DNA of 64,000 bases from Epiperipatus broadwayi (GCA_028023455.1 JAQFVV010000182.1:2106001-2170000), one strand, 5' to 3'. Shown: positions 1-14,058, counted from the stretch's first letter. Numbers and translations are program-made. The notes: generated by a model from the letters alone, not told the origin.

Positions 1-2580
1 TATTAATAAAGCTGTATCAACAAATATTTCAAATATTTTTTCAGCATTACAACTTATATCTATTTTATTTCGTAGTATATCCATCCTTTATTGCGAAGTT
101 TAGGTTAAATTTTTAGATAAAAGATGACTGGTAAGTACTTTAAAAATTAGAAAATCATTTCCACAAAGTTTCTAAATTATTATATTTTAACACTCTCTTT
201 TGCAAAAATACTTTTAAAAATTATCAATTAGTTTTTTGCAAATAAAACGATAAGAAAGTACTAAAAAAAAAAAAAATACTATCTCTTTGAGAGCTGCTAA
301 TATACCTTTCTTTGTTTTCAATACATTATTAATCTCCCCCTATACCCCCAATGCAATTCATATTTATAGTCTGTAAGAATACCTCATTTGATTGGTTGAT
401 TCTTACTTTAACTTGAGAACAAATTTACATATTTTCAATTTATAGCAGAATTATATTTGAAAGTAAAAAATTATGAAGCAATGAACTTAAAACATTATTT
501 AAAATATTACTTTTGAATAAATTATTATTTTATTAAAACTATTTAAACATTTAAAATAACTTTTAAAATAATTTTAATAACCTATTCCATTTTTTTTAAT
601 ATTCAATTTATCTTGTTTTTATTGAAATAAAATATTTAATTTTTATTATAACTGTATTCGTCTTTATGATACTATTTAAAACATTACATCATTTAAATAT
701 GCAATAACTTTAACTTAATATTTATTATTATTTGCTTTTATGATAGACAATAATTCTATCCAATTCTATAATATAACTTTTAAAATATTTTAAACTTTGT
801 TATTAATTCAAACAAGCGTGTGTGTGAACGTATGTAATATACAAGTCACATGATCAATAACTTTGACAGACGATTTTCAATCTATTTCTCTGCCTAGACT
901 AATAAAATTGATACACTTATTATATTATATAATATAATTATAAAATTTGGAAGAACAATTTAGAAAATATAGAATTAAATACAATTCTCACCATCATAAA
1001 GTTTATTTTTAAAATATATTATATTAATTTTGACTATTAAATATGATTATAAATTTAAACACTGTATTTATTAACTTATCAGTTTTAAACTATTAAAATC
1101 GAATTTATTAAATATACTTTTAATTTTTATAGCTGTGTTATTTAATATGGCCAGCTTTTACAACCATATGAAACGATATTTTAAGCTTTACATAACTATT
1201 TTTAAATGATATTATATACTACGTATTCTCTTTAGCTTCAAATTGTACTTTAAAAATATAATCGACAAACTATAATTAATGTATTAAAAGAACATATTCT
1301 AAAATTTAAAATTTTTAGTAATTGACTGTTATGAACTATTACTGACCTATAGAAAAGGGCACAATATATATATATGTTGATTAAAAAAAATTTATAATAA
1401 AGAAAATATGTATATAATGTAAGTAGAAGTTATGTGTTTGTGTAAAATATTCATGCATTAAATTAACGTTTGTTATAGATTTGAAGAAGATTGCTGGACA
1501 ACTCAAATCGTTATTGAAAAAGTAAGTAAGTAGAAATAATAAAGAAAGTGATACATATTGACATTACTTATATCTCATTTATTAATCAGAAAACATTATT
1601 TTCTAGAAATTATATATATACACATAACACAACCAAGATGGTAAAAAGCACCTTTGTGCAAGGTAAATTTAAACCCCCCCCCCCAATTCTATGAAATAAA
1701 ATTTGTAAATTAAAAGACAATTTTTTTTCAGCGCTTTTGTAGGAAAAATTTGAAAATATGACTTTAGTCATTTAATGTGTTTGGTAAATACCTTATGTGT
1801 TTAAGTTCTCAAAAGCACTCAGCCAACATATCATTACTCTTATCAGCTTTTCTATTGCTGCATCTCAGTGCATTCAACACATATTACAATTCATCCAAGA
1901 GAAGTGAAAGCACTTATCATTATATTGATTTCTTTCTATAAAATAACCTCAGATATTAAAACAAATGCTAAAATAACACTAATGTTTTAAAAAAGAATTA
2001 TTGAAACAATAATTCAGTAATACCTTAAAACAAAAATATTTATTTAGTAAATTTGAAATTTAATTTTTCTTTCAAAAATTTTAATATTTTTTAAACAATC
2101 CTGTGAAATTGCTTGGAAAGATAGAAAATGTCTGCAAATAATGTAAGTTTTTTTGATTATCTAAGTGTTTTATCATATTTCAAAGAACTTTATCATAATC
2201 ACATACAAGCATGAAAACATTGCATTGCCCCCTTTTCTTCTTGGGCTGGTTCTGATATTTTATGAGTAATTCTACATCTAGTTTACTTATCTTAAAATAT
2301 TATCTATAATCAGAGGATGTTTTTTCTTCTGAGCTCCATCTTTCTGAAGTATATTAATTGTAAAACCTGATGTAACTCTTAGATTTCTTTATCAATATTT
2401 AGATCAACATTAACTGTCATGTCACCAATTTGTTAAAAATAGTTAAAAAATAATCATTGTTTATTTCAAAATCTCTCATGCATAATCTTATTCACATTTT
2501 CTATTTAAGAAAAGTTATATTTCTTTAATAATAAAATATTTTCATTCTTATTTAATTTTTTGTGTGTTATTTCGTTATTA
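1..2580. other. AT-rich DNA without a recognisable gene
   Basis: I see no reading frame of note, no transposon ends and no RNA gene. The stretch is A/T homopolymer-rich, with an isolated run of 11 C at 1674-1684 and short TA repeats around 1367 and 2597. It could hold decayed repeats that cannot be recognised by eye. Confidence 0.6.
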
Positions 2581-3017
2581 ATACCTATAATTTATTATAT
2601 ATATATATATTGTACCGAGATACATCAGGAAGGAGTGTGCTTTCAACGGAGTTACACATAATTTTGAAAAAAAAAATGAATTGATAAACGATTTGTGTAA
2701 ATATTAATAAAAAATAAAAGGTCTTGTAGGGTAAAATAAGAATAAAAAGATTTTTTTTCATAGACAGGTTTATCGTTAAAAGCATAAATTAGACAGTTTT
2801 ATAAAATATAATTTTGAATCGTATTTAAATAAAACCTAAAGAACTAAAACTTGATTTAAGATTGCTTTAAGAAAAAAAAAAACAAGGTGGAATTCGTTTT
2901 GTCTTATAATTAAAATAAAAAAAAAAAGGAAAAAATATATGTAATCAAAGGAATGTAGTGAACAATGGGAGCTAATGACGAACATAAGAAATTTCCATTA
3001 AACGGCTAATTAGTGAA

Positions 3018-3108
3018 AATAACTTTAACAAAGAAATTGAAATAATTCTAACAAAGAAATTGAAATAACTTTAACAAAGAAATTGAAATAAAGAAATTGA
3101 AATAACTC
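3018..3108. repeat. Minisatellite, unit about 24 bp
   Basis: About four imperfect copies of a unit containing AACAAAGAAATTGAAAT run head to tail. The copies differ at a few positions (CTTTAAC against TTCTAAC), and the last is partly shortened. Nothing coding overlaps it. Confidence 0.8.
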
Positions 3109-3119
3109 TAGCAGAGAGT

Positions 3120-4260
3120 ACAAAGAAATTAAAATGACCAATGCAAACACCAGAAAGTCAGCACGGACCATAACTGAAACACCAGAGGATTAGTTACGTA
3201 TTGTAGATTGAATCCGCAAGATAAGGACCGTAAAATATAAAAGGGCGAATTTTCTATTGTATGATTAGATTATTAAAAATATTTTTATAGATCGAGAGCA
3301 TTGAATATTAATATACGTCTCAAGCTAAACATAATGCTGCACTGTTAAACCCATCGTGTGAACACAGGCCGAATCCTTCCCGCAATACCAACAGCCAACA
3401 GTTCAAATGTCGATTATGGTAGTGTAAAGCAAGAAGGCGACGGAGTGTCCACGTGGAGCCCACAGGATCCCAACGACATCGGGAAAAGGAGTGCAAAGAG
3501 TTAGCGCTAACTGACCGAATGAAATACTATCAGAAGCAACGCTCGGAACCGTGCATAAGGGAGAAAGCTAGGTAATGTTTATTTCAATTTCTAATTCACT
3601 AATTAAAAGCCGTAATAATAAATGGAATAATAAACTCTGAACTTTATGGCAAGAACATTCACTATTAGTTGTCTTTAGCTCCATTACCCAGAGATTTTAT
3701 TGTGACTGTGTGTATAATTATTTTTTATGTATTTATAATATGAAATTTTGATTGTATTAAATATTATTTGAACTTGAACGAAAGTATAATTAATTATATT
3801 ATAAGACCAAACGAAGCATAATAGCGTGAATGGAGATTTCATGGGTTAGTAATTACTTAAATTAGATTTAAATTAAATAATTAAATAAAAGAAAAGGAGA
3901 AAGCGAGAAATTTAGCGCTGAGAGAGATTCATAAATTGATTTTTTAGGTAGGCGGATTATATTTGATTGATTGTTGTAGCTGAGCTAGCGGGAGCGGGTA
4001 CTAGATCGTATTGGTCAAGCAGACTTGTCAACAAAGGTTGGCTGGCGCCCATTGGATTTTTTCCTTTAAATAAATAAAAGGTTTGATTGGCTAATATGTA
4101 ATCTAGTAAACGAGTGTTAATGTTATTGGCAAATGTTTGCAAATGATATTGATTACTCTACCAGAGGTACCGACAGCCCCGTGATAGGATTTTGTGTAAG
4201 AGGGAGGTACAAAGTTCTGATCAAGTCGTCATTATAAACATTAAACATTTTATTGATTTT
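3120..4260. other. Less AT-rich unidentified block
   Basis: This block is clearly richer in G and C than its surroundings (for example 3340-3560) and has a TATA-like ATATAAAAGG at about 3234. That gives it the look of a retroelement end, but I find no second copy to prove a long terminal repeat. A 61-codon open frame on the minus strand (3957-4142, containing MGASQPLLTSLLDQY) has no family I recognise. Function and origin remain open. Confidence 0.3.
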
Positions 4261-4399
4261 ATATAAATAATGTTTTTATAAAATTTACGAGACGACATGT
4301 AAAGGGCTAGGTATAATATATATAATCCAATATTTTAAATTTTTATACTTACATTGTTTATTGATATTTTATTAAGACCATCAAACTAGATCAATTTAA

Positions 4400-5410
4400 A
4401 TTAACATGGCTGTTATAACTCTTGTGTACCATTAACACCTTCTTGCTAAATAGTTCTTTCTAAAACATTAGCTTTGCTCAACCATCTGACTGGATTGTGG
4501 AAAACTAAAACATCATAATTTGTATCAACAATGTGTAGAAATGATTGAAACAATTTTCTTTACAGTGCTTTTGCATGAATCAAATTGATTATTTAATAGT
4601 TGTATTCATAACTTCATCAAGGTTTAGCATTTTACCACATAATGATTATTGATGAATTATGCAGTGGTATAAAATGAAGTTAGAAAAATCAATATCTTAC
4701 AAAATGCTAAAAATCCATTTTCATAACCAGTCATAGAAGGATCATCATTGGGAATAATAGAAATGAACTTCTTAAGATTTCCAGATAATGTGAAAGCTTT
4801 AAAAACATTGTAGAGGTCCTCTCCTCTGATTCACTCTTTTTCAATATAAATTTTTTAAAAAATATTCATTTACATTCAAATCAGAAAATACTAAACATAC
4901 AAATATACTAAGCTGTGACATATCACAACTGTCAATTGACTTATCAAATTGAAGTGAAAACCATGAATAATTTTTAAAATCCAGTTTAAGTTATGATCTT
5001 AAATCCATCACCATGATTTCAACTTGTCTTGTTAGAGTTTGTCCTCAAAGGTGTATATTTTGGATATCATCAACAATCTCCATTTTATTTTTAAAATTGT
5101 GAAATAAGCTATCTGCTGCAGCCAAAAAAGCTTCTTTGAATATTTCACCATCTGTAAAAGGCTTTTTATGCTTTATAAAAATTCAACACACACGGAGAGA
5201 TGCCACTGTTGCCATTGTTGATTTATAACTTTATTTGAATGAAGATTGTTGTAAATGTAGAGATCTTTTTAATCTTTGTACTTCAGATTTCCTTATTATA
5301 GATTTTGGAGGAAAATCTTGATCAAAGCTTGAATGTGTAACAATAAAATGTCTGTTTAGATTACCTCTTTTTAGTAAAGCTATTCTTCCCAATCATAATT
5401 GAAATTATAT
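4400..5410 (-). pseudogene. hAT transposase fossil (ZBED5/GTF2IRD2-like)
   Basis: Reading the minus strand from about 5410 down, fragments in several frames match the layout of hAT transposases of the ZBED5/GTF2IRD2 type, which cut and paste hAT elements in the nucleus. In order I see RHFIVTHSSF, KKPFTDGEIFKEAFLAAADS (about 5175-5115), a stretch resembling the DDE-fold entry (FSLQFDKSIDSCD, about 4960-4920), and near the end VDTNYDVLVFHNPVRWLSK (about 4530-4475). The last corresponds to the family's conserved VRWLS block. The frames are broken by stops and shifts, and the N-terminal zinc finger and C-terminal dimerisation region are not recognisable. I did not find terminal inverted repeats. 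It differs in sequence and completeness from the hAT at 43779-46536. The identification rests on recalled family motifs, without a search. Confidence 0.72.
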
Positions 5411-5433
5411 ATATTTGCTTTTTATTGCTCATT

Positions 5434-5446
5434 GGGGGGGGGGGGG
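5434..5446. repeat. Run of 13 G
   Basis: Uninterrupted G homopolymer in otherwise AT-rich DNA. Similar runs occur at 1674-1684 (C), 33349-33359, 46961-46971, 47305-47316 and 48570-48579. Confidence 0.9.
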
Positions 5447-6189
5447 TCAAATATTTTAATTTTTGCCACAAAAGAATTATCAATAAAAATACTCATATAT
5501 TATTAAATTAATACAATTTAAATATCATAACTACTTTTCACAATTGAAAAAACCTTTTTAAAAATTATTTCAAAAAATCAAAATGTCAAAAACTAGTCAG
5601 CCTACTTAAATGAAAATTCAAAAATAAATGTTTTTTTTTTTTTTTTGTATTGCTATAACCAAAATAGATGTGACAGAATGAAAGGAAATTTATAGAAAAT
5701 TTACCAAAAGTAGCTATTGTTTTCTTCAATTTTTTATTATGCTTTTCTACGAACTTTTTATTCCAAAAATTTAACATATCAAAAAACATACATTTGTATG
5801 ATTGAAATGCAAGATTCATTGAATTTTTTGACACAAAGCTTTTATTAATTTAAGAAAAGATCATAAGTACATTAGGTTCAGTTTCATTAATTCCCATTAA
5901 TGGGACACAATGGTTCCAATTCATCACATCTATTTTGTTTATAGCATTTATTTTGTAATTCGAAACACACACAAAAAAAAAATCATTATCATTAAAGCAG
6001 TTTATAGTTTTTAAAATTTTAGTTTTAAAATGAATTTCACATTCAAATAAAAAAAATCCCAAATTTCAATGGTTGCTTTTCAAAAAATTTCTTTGCAAAA
6101 TTTTAGTTTTTTAAGATAAAATCTTTTCTATATAAAATTTTATTTTTGCTTGCATGATTGATTTAAAATTTCTTGGCAATTGATCAGTT

Positions 6190-6830
6190 AATCACACTCG
6201 ATCAGTCTATCATGATTAATACATTGGACATGCCTGTTCAACACTCACATTTTTCTTTCATTTCTTTGATTGGAATATATGCTTCTTTCATTTCATTATG
6301 CATTTCTTTGATTCATATCTGCATTTCTTTTGTTTTTAATTCATGTTTTTTTGATTTTGTTTACTGCTGCTAGTATTTTGTCTTCCATTTTTTCTTTATT
6401 TTTGTCATTTCTTCTTAACCTTTCTTATCTCTTCTTGACTTTTTCTCATCTCTTCTTGCCTTTTTCTCATTTCTTTTCTATTTTGATCCATTTTTTCTCC
6501 ATTTTTGGGGGTTTTTTCTATACATTTCTTCTTGACTTTTTCTCATTTTTTTCTATTTTGATACATTTCTTCTTCCATTTTTTCTTGACTTTTATTTATT
6601 GCTGCTAGCAACATTTCCTTCGTGAATGTGACTACTACTGGCTTTTGCTCTTCTGGCATTGACACAGTCAACTTTTCCTCTTTTGACATTAATTTCTTCT
6701 TCAATCATTAACTCAGCCTTCATTGGATGTACTTGTACAGTACTAGGTAAATCCATGATTATTTGTTGTTCACTATTTTTCTTCTTCAGACAGGTTAATA
6801 TTAGTATCTTTATACAGATATTTAACAATT
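6190..6830 (-). pseudogene. Lys/Glu-rich coiled-coil-like remnant
   Basis: On the minus strand a 78-codon open frame at 6592-6828 (containing MIEEEINVKRGKVDC and ARRAKASSSHIHEGN) continues at lower coordinates, through stops and shifts, into imperfect repeats encoding Lys/Glu/Met-rich text such as RRDEKKSRRDKK and KEMHNEMKEAYI. On the plus strand this appears as repeated TTTTTCTCATTTCTT-like motifs. Charged heptad-like text of this kind is typical of the first reading frame of LINEs or of gag-like proteins, but no domain is recognisable and function is unknown. It may have grown partly by tandem duplication of a short unit. A similar Lys/Glu-rich remnant lies at 59298-59760. Confidence 0.35.
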
Positions 6831-6869
6831 TTCAATTTGTTATTCTTTTTGTTATTATTTTATGAATTA

Positions 6870-8530
6870 ATAGCATCATTATTTTCTACTCCCACATAAC
6901 ATTATTCAGATATTCCCTCATTCAATTTTAATATTGCCTTTTAATTTCTGGTTTTTTGACAAAAAATTCTTTTATTTTGTGTATATATATATACCATGCA
7001 CATTTGTCTTCCAGTCTTCTTTATTAGAATAGGACCTTTGAGTTTTACACATTGTTGGTGCCAATTTATGTAATGGTAACCATGCACAGAGCAGCCAAAT
7101 GGTACTGCAGATATGCAAAAATAAGAAGCAAATGATAGTTTTAGAGTAATTCATTAAATAAATAATCAACAATTATATAGTAATAAAATTGAAGAGTAGT
7201 ATTTGGAGTTTGATATATGTAAATCCACAATACAGATATTAACAATGATTTGTTTCTACAAGCGCACATTCCAAACTTTGCACATTGGGAAGGATGATTT
7301 CAGGGCTATTGGGGAATTCTTTCTGGAAGTTGTATCTTTGTGGCACTATTGCTGTATAATTATTAGCATGGGTTATATAAAACAAGAAATATTATGACAG
7401 TATGCTAATTAGATATAATTAATTTATGCATTTTTAAAAAAATGAAAAAGTATTATAAATTATACTTGCTTTAGTATATGCATAAAATAACAATCAGACA
7501 AATTAATAAATAATAAAATAATTTATTAATGAAAAAAATAGATCAATAGAATATTATTTGTACATTCCATCTGGAATACTTCTCAAGTTGGATATCAGGA
7601 CAAAAATTCAAATTTTTTATAAATCTAACTTTTCATTATAACCTCTCACATATGTGTATATAAAAAATTATTCTTTAATTCGATACAACTTTCCTTGTTT
7701 ATGAACAAAATATGCTGTCCTACTTGACAATCTCAAATTTCAGTTTTTCATTTTATATTCTTTTATAATTCATTATATCTTTTATTTATTCATCTTTAAT
7801 ATTCAAAAACAATATAAAACATTAGATTTCTTTCCTTTCAACAATTTTACTATTATGTTTTGAAAATCTTTGTTCTACCTTTGAATATCTTTCTGTTTTT
7901 GAATTATTATCACTCAAACATTCAATAGAGTTGCACAATTATCTGCAAGATCCTGAACCTTTTCTTTCCTAGCAGCTTCTAATAATTAACAAGGAAAACA
8001 TTAGTCAACGTATGGAGGATAAGAGCTTATGTGCTACTTTCTTTGGTCTATATCTGAATATAATGAATAATTTATAACTTTTAATATATCAAAGTAATTA
8101 AAATAAAAATTGATACCTCTTGTATAATTTTTAACTGAATAATTAATTCTTTTTCTACTTCTTCAAATGAGAGAGAGCTTATCTCTTTTACATATTATTG
8201 AATTCATTTACATATAAAAACTTTTTTGCTTTATTTATACATTTTTGGGATTATATCCTCAATGAATTTATAAAGTAATCTGTTTTCTAACCAAGGAAAA
8301 TTAATTAAATGAATATATCAGTGCATATTTACTAAATAAATAAAATCTTTATTCACATAATTATTTTCTGTGTATCCCATTTCTCATTTATATATTTCCA
8401 CCTTAATTAATACAATATGCTTCAATGTATAAAGGTGAAATTGTAAAATTATAAGTTTTAATATTGGGTAAGTGCTTTCAGAGCCTGTTTACTCCACATT
8501 CATAGCTTTAAAATGTATTCAAATTGCTGT
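6870..8530. other. AT-rich DNA without a recognisable gene
   Basis: Small open frames at 6972-7172 and 7203-7397 show no family signature and look like chance. The last 100 bases or so before 8539 are probably the 3' flank of the PLE fragment, because they share a loose pattern (GAAAG, then CACTTACCCAATATT) with the DNA downstream of the PLE at 35924. Confidence 0.5.
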
Positions 8531-8538
8531 ATGTAAAT

Positions 8539-9118
8539 TTATGCAAAACAACTATCATTTTTTGAAATTGCAAAGCATATATCTTTTCTAGTTATAGTAG
8601 TTATGTCATTAGCGATGAAGTAAGCCTCCTTAATTTTTCTTTTGGCATTGTTTCATTCAATACACACTATCTCAACTGTGGATGGCTCAAATACATGATT
8701 GACCATCTTTTGATGATCAACAAATATAGAATTGCCTTTGTTTTTGTTTAGCAATCTGTTATATGCATATTTATGCTGAGACAATTTGTTACTGACTGTG
8801 GCCCAAGTTTCACCGTAATATATTGCACTGCATCCTGCTTTAGGACATGAAATCTTGTATACCACCGGTGGCATTGATTCTAGGTTATTTAAACCTTAGT
8901 GTTATTAATTATTCTGTTGGCATTTGGCAGAGTTCTAAATCCGACTTTAAATTCATTGTGTAATTTTTTAACAAAGTTTTTAGCCACACTGGGGGTGTAG
9001 GATAGACTTGGGTGTTGCTTATCTTCTTTGGTGTTATTCTGGTTAAGTTTTTGTAGAAGAGCTCAATTCTATTGGCAGTTGTTCTATGGTTGAAACATGT
9101 ACATGTAGGCACACACAT
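8539..9118 (-). pseudogene. Penelope-like element, C-terminal GIY-YIG endonuclease
   Basis: Minus-strand remnant of the end of a Penelope-like retroelement protein. In these elements the C-terminal GIY-YIG domain nicks DNA to prime reverse transcription. Frame 9118-8909 gives the linker (FYKNLTRITPKKIS). Frame 8874-8539 gives the domain: VYKISCPKAGCSAIYYGET holds the YKI...YYGET pair that stands for GIY-YIG, followed by LSQHKYAYN, an N-S-I-F-V-D-H block and KRKIKEAYFIA. A TGA stop interrupts after CIE at about 8652, and the frame ends at TAA 8539-8541. The reverse transcriptase part is absent, as in a 5'-truncated copy. It is closely similar in layout to the fragment at 35395-35924, so the two probably belong to one family. 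Confidence 0.85.
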
Positions 9119-9119
9119 T

Positions 9120-12100
9120 TTCCCCCCACAATATAATCACAATATAACTTTGGCATCATTATGACAATGGTTACAATATTCAATATGTATATCTAATAAA
9201 TACTGAATACAATTGGTAAGGTGATGATATGATCAAACACATCAATACAAACATGTTATATTGATAGGTAATTATGGTTTCACAAAAGAAAATTCAATTG
9301 TGATTGCTGTGACCATAAAGAAAATGACTATAAATTCTATAGTTAAGTCAAAGATTAACTGGAAATCTGATCTTCTAATCACTTTTGTAACAAAATCTTG
9401 TTGATTTTTAGACATTAGACAGGTTTGAAAATAGACTCTATTATGATATATCTTATATTAGGTAATCAAGCAGTACACTATATTCTATTAATTAACCATA
9501 TATATAAACTATATTTGGAACTTATATATATATACATGTATGTGTATTTGCTATGTTTTGTTCACATTATACTGATTGATTAAATTTATAACTAATGTTG
9601 ATATCTTTCCTGAATACCAGACATGCTCAATCATTGTCAACATTTTCCAACATTACATACAGAAGATTCAAATGGTTTTTTGGTTTAGTCAGTTTTCAGA
9701 CATGTAAAAATTCTATCTAATGAGCATGCCAATAGCTCTTAACAAGCTTTTTATTAGATAACATTTGTAATACAAGCTTAATAAATTAAATCATGTGACA
9801 TATGATTTAATTTCTTTGCAATGTATAAATTCCTATTATATAATATCTAAAAGAGACTTTTATGAATGATCCAAATAACACATATTTTTTTAATTGATTA
9901 TATATACTACAATAGAATTGAATACTAATCTTAATCTTATTTGTTTGAATTGTTAAGTTATATTTAATTTTTCTAGTATTTTATTAGTAATTCTTCCTAT
10001 GCCATTTTACAAATAAAAACAATATCAATTGTATTTCATAAGATAGATAATCACATAAAACATATATACCCAGGTATATACTGCACAGCTGATTAGTTAT
10101 ATAAAGTACTAACTATTAACTACTATATTGCTTCAGAAATTAAAAACTATGTTTATTCTCATGATGTTTTATGATTCAGTGAGTTTTATTTTATATATCA
10201 CAAGTTGAAATGTTAGAAAATACTGAAATAAATTTTTTTCTTGAAATATTATTTCAAAAGTATATTGTAAGATTAGTTATTTACTTATCAAATTATTGTA
10301 GGCCAAAAATAACATTTTGACCACTACACTAATGATATATAATGAAATACTGATATAGGGAAATTGATCATATATAAGATGCAAATGTTTGTTCAAAATT
10401 GCTGAAATGTTCAACAATGGGCACTGTTATACTTCTTTTATTAAGATTAGTTCATAATCTTAAAGTAATATTCATAGAGGCATGTATTAGCATTTGTGCA
10501 TAGATTAAATTAATAAGATAACTCATGCTAAAGATTTTATCAATTTTGACACTCTAAATTTAGTAATGATTTGCATAGCATCTTATAAACTTTAGTACCA
10601 GGGAAATCTCTAAGAAATTAGATATCATTACATTTAAATAGTATTGGCATAAGGAACGTTGCAGAATATAGAATATATACAATTTTTTTATGGCTTATAT
10701 ACTTGGAAGGCCAATTTCAGGGTCTAGACATGACATAGTCAATTACAAAGTTTTGATTTTGCAAGTAATGTTTTTACATAGTTTTAATAATAAATAAAAA
10801 TCGAACAGCAGATCAAATTTTAATATCAATAAGCAAATTGACTGCTAATTTTATTATTTTATATTATTTCATGAACAAAAAATGCTATATGAATAGGATA
10901 ATCTCAACATTAATGAAGATATAGATTTAAAGAACAGTTACCTGGATTACACCCAGTCAGATAATAATAATAGAACGTTTTGATTTATCTTTAATTTTTG
11001 TTTCAAAATAAGATATATTTTATCCCTAGTATATTATCATTCAATGATTTGGAGATGTGTATTATGAGATGATTTTGAGTTGGAATTTTATATCACTGTA
11101 ATTTATAGTACAACATAGAGCACAAGTTACTTAGAAATGCATATATTTTTGTGCTGCATTGCTTTTGGTAGCACAATAAAATATCTAAAACTAATCAGTG
11201 TACTAAAGTTACAGTACTTTATTTATATAGGAGATGACTAATTTTTTCCAATGATTTGTATAAATTCAAAGAGAAAGATTTTCTTGATATCACCATTAGA
11301 CACCAATATAGAAAATTGGTAATGAATGGCTTCTTCATATATATAAAATTGCCAATCACAGGTTGAGGAGTTTTAATTGTCTTATATAAAGAATGATTAT
11401 ATTTAAGTCAAGCCCAATTTTTAGCTAGTTTCAAAGCAAAATTTTTAATAAACCAATCACTGAACTATGAATGTTTATCTATGATATGAAAGTTTCTATT
11501 ACAAAAAATAAAAAAAACTATCTGATAATTCTTTTCAGAGGAAAAAAATCATTTCTTGTAGATTGAAAAAACTTGTATTAGTGTTCTAGTTTACTCAACT
11601 ATTTCCAGAAAAATAATTTCAATGATGATTTGGAGTTTAAAGTTGATGAAAATATCAATCCTTTGATATATCACTATATAGAATAATAAGTTTGATATAT
11701 TCAAGTGCCTAGACAAAAAAAGGCTAAGTATACAAGTAAAATCAAATTCACTACCATTTATATTAATCAGAATCAGCATACATTACGTATACAATTAAAA
11801 GACCAAATAATTTATATTTAACAGCCTACTAAATTTAGATCTGAAACAAATTGTTGGCCCATAATTAGTATTGTTATTGCAATTCGACAAGAAAGTTGTA
11901 TATATTTAAGATTTGGTAAATGAATGGTTTGAGTATTACTGACTCTATGTAACCACTGATAATACTTGTTAATCATGTGTAGTAACTTCTAATTAATGAT
12001 GATAATTACTGTCAATCTAAACTTTTAAGTAGTTTAAATAATGGCCATTATATCGTTTTGAAAAGCCATAATTTACTTTAGTAAAAAAAAAAAATTAAAT

Positions 12101-12720
12101 TGGCTTAGTTATATGTTTTTTTTTTTTTTATATAGCACCAGCTGTTACAACTTTTGGAAAAAATATTTTTTAAAAACATAAAGGGGGAGGGGACCATTAT
12201 AATTACTACTAAAACAAAAAGGTTATAGACAAATAAAATCTTAGATAATTATTTTTAAGATATACAACATCTTGACAAAAATATAACTTAAAGAACACAG
12301 GTTACTGAAGTTAAATTAATTCTGACGCATTTATTTTTAACCAGGCTATTTAAAGATAGCTTTATTAAGGAATCCCATTAAAGTAAAAAGCAACTTTTGA
12401 ATAGGCATTACCATAAAGAAAGGATCACTGGTCACTTCATAAGAATCAAATTAAAAAGAAAGATTTATTATTACAAAGGGTACACATTCTCAATATAGGC
12501 AAAGAAGAATATGAATAAGGCCAGTTAGGAAAAGGTCTCATTAAGAGATAAAAGCCGGGTTGATTTTTATTTAGATTGATTATTATATAAAGTATGTATT
12601 GAAAAAGCAAATAATTTTAAAATATTAATAAATAGGTATATGTTACAACATATATATATATATATATATGTGTGGTTCCATGTGCACATAGTTTTTTTTA
12701 ATATATAAAATTATTTATTG
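9120..12720. other. AT-rich DNA without a recognisable gene
   Basis: About 3.6 kb in which I see only short TA runs (9515-9535, 12650-12670), A/T homopolymers and small chance frames. A G-rich patch lies at 12181-12192. No RT, transposase or RNA gene is recognisable on either strand. Confidence 0.5.
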
Positions 12721-12889
12721 TTAAATTTATTACATTTTGCTACACAATGAGAAAGCCAGGAAACCTTGTCAAATTTGGTCTGTTATGAAAGTTACTGTGA
12801 GCCTACTGGCACAATTAGTTATTCACACTTGGATATGTATGTTTGGGAAGTTGAAGAGATTCCAGATGTTTTCTATAAGAAATTTTGAG

Positions 12890-13562
12890 CCAAGGACTTT
12901 ATCTTTATTTTGGATTTTTTTGATAGTCTCTATGAAAATGTCTTCTATTTTACAAGAATAACTATCCAATAACATTAGAGCTGCTTGACTGGACAGCTAG
13001 CGGTATTTTGGATAGGGTGTGTGTGAAGTTTCGTTCTCTATTTTTATCTTCTTTATCAACGCTTAGGTTTGGCCTATCAGGGTTGTTATATGGTTGATTT
13101 TCTAGATCATTTGTAGATATGATTGGCTGAGATCTAGTAGTAGTATGGTTGACTTTGCATTTCTGGTTGGTTTGTTTTTGTATAAAGAGGTGGGTTTTAG
13201 ACTTTTAGAATAATTCAGTTTTTCTTTTGAGTATGATGTTAGTTATTAGATTTCCTTTGGTGGTTTGCTATATTAGTGAAGCTCAGCTCCATGTCTGACT
13301 CCACATCAGTGCCATTGTTGCTGTGACTTATGTCATCTTTGGATTGGGTACTCAGTATCTTTGGTTTGCCAATTAAGGCTGCAGAGGTTATGGGTGACCT
13401 GTCTTGCTGTAGATTGTCTATATTCTCTGAGTTTGAATAAGGAGATGTTGTTGCTGTTTGAGATCTTTGGCTATCATGTTCAATATGATTTTCTTGCTCA
13501 AAAGGATCTAAGATTGCAAGATTATGTGTTTCTTTATTTTTTGAGAGATGTACACATAGTTT
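12890..13562 (-). pseudogene. Broken frame, Ser/Asn/Gln-rich protein of unknown family
   Basis: On the minus strand a frame is open for about 108 codons from 13562 to a TAA at 13239-13241. Its text is hydrophilic and low in complexity: DPFEQENHIEHDSQRSQTAT, SENIDNLQQDRSP and DDISHSNNGTDVESDMEL. It has no ATG near its upper end. In another frame at about 13170-12965 the same style continues (TRSQPIISTNDLENQPYN, LSKIPLAVQSSSSNV), and a third frame at about 12960-12800 gives KIEDIFIETIKKIQNKDKV. The composition suggests a disordered N-terminal region or the first frame of a retroelement, but I recognise no domain. Three consecutive frames of similar character support a decayed coding sequence rather than chance. 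Confidence 0.4.
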
Positions 13563-13742
13563 TCACCATTTATTGATTAAAAATATATACATTATATGTG
13601 ATAATATGTTGGACTATTTCCAACATTTATTATTAAATGTTGAATATATTAATCTTAAACTTTATTTAAACTTTTCAAATACAAGCATCTTGTTAGTAAT
13701 AACACACAAATAGACAACACAGTTTAGTAATTATTTGTTAAA

Positions 13743-13857
<115 letters not shown>

Positions 13858-14058
13858 TTTACAGCACAATTTATCTAGAAACTAAGAATTTAGAAACTAG
13901 GTATTTTAATTGAAACACACAGGCTTATTATATATCTGTGTTTATATATGTAATATATAGGGTATATGAGCACAGACTTTCACATGATCCACCACTCTCC
14001 ACACTATCTCATAACACTGCTACACTTGAACACATATATGTTGAAAAGATAAATAATC

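Noticed and set aside
4040-4062. TGGCGCCCATTGG as a retroviral-type primer binding site
   Set aside because: No LTR end immediately before it and the opposite strand reads as a small open frame; too weak.
6173-6608. Phe/Leu-rich plus-strand frames as a membrane protein
   Set aside because: They are the reverse of a Lys/Glu-rich repeat; composition alone makes the hydrophobic text.
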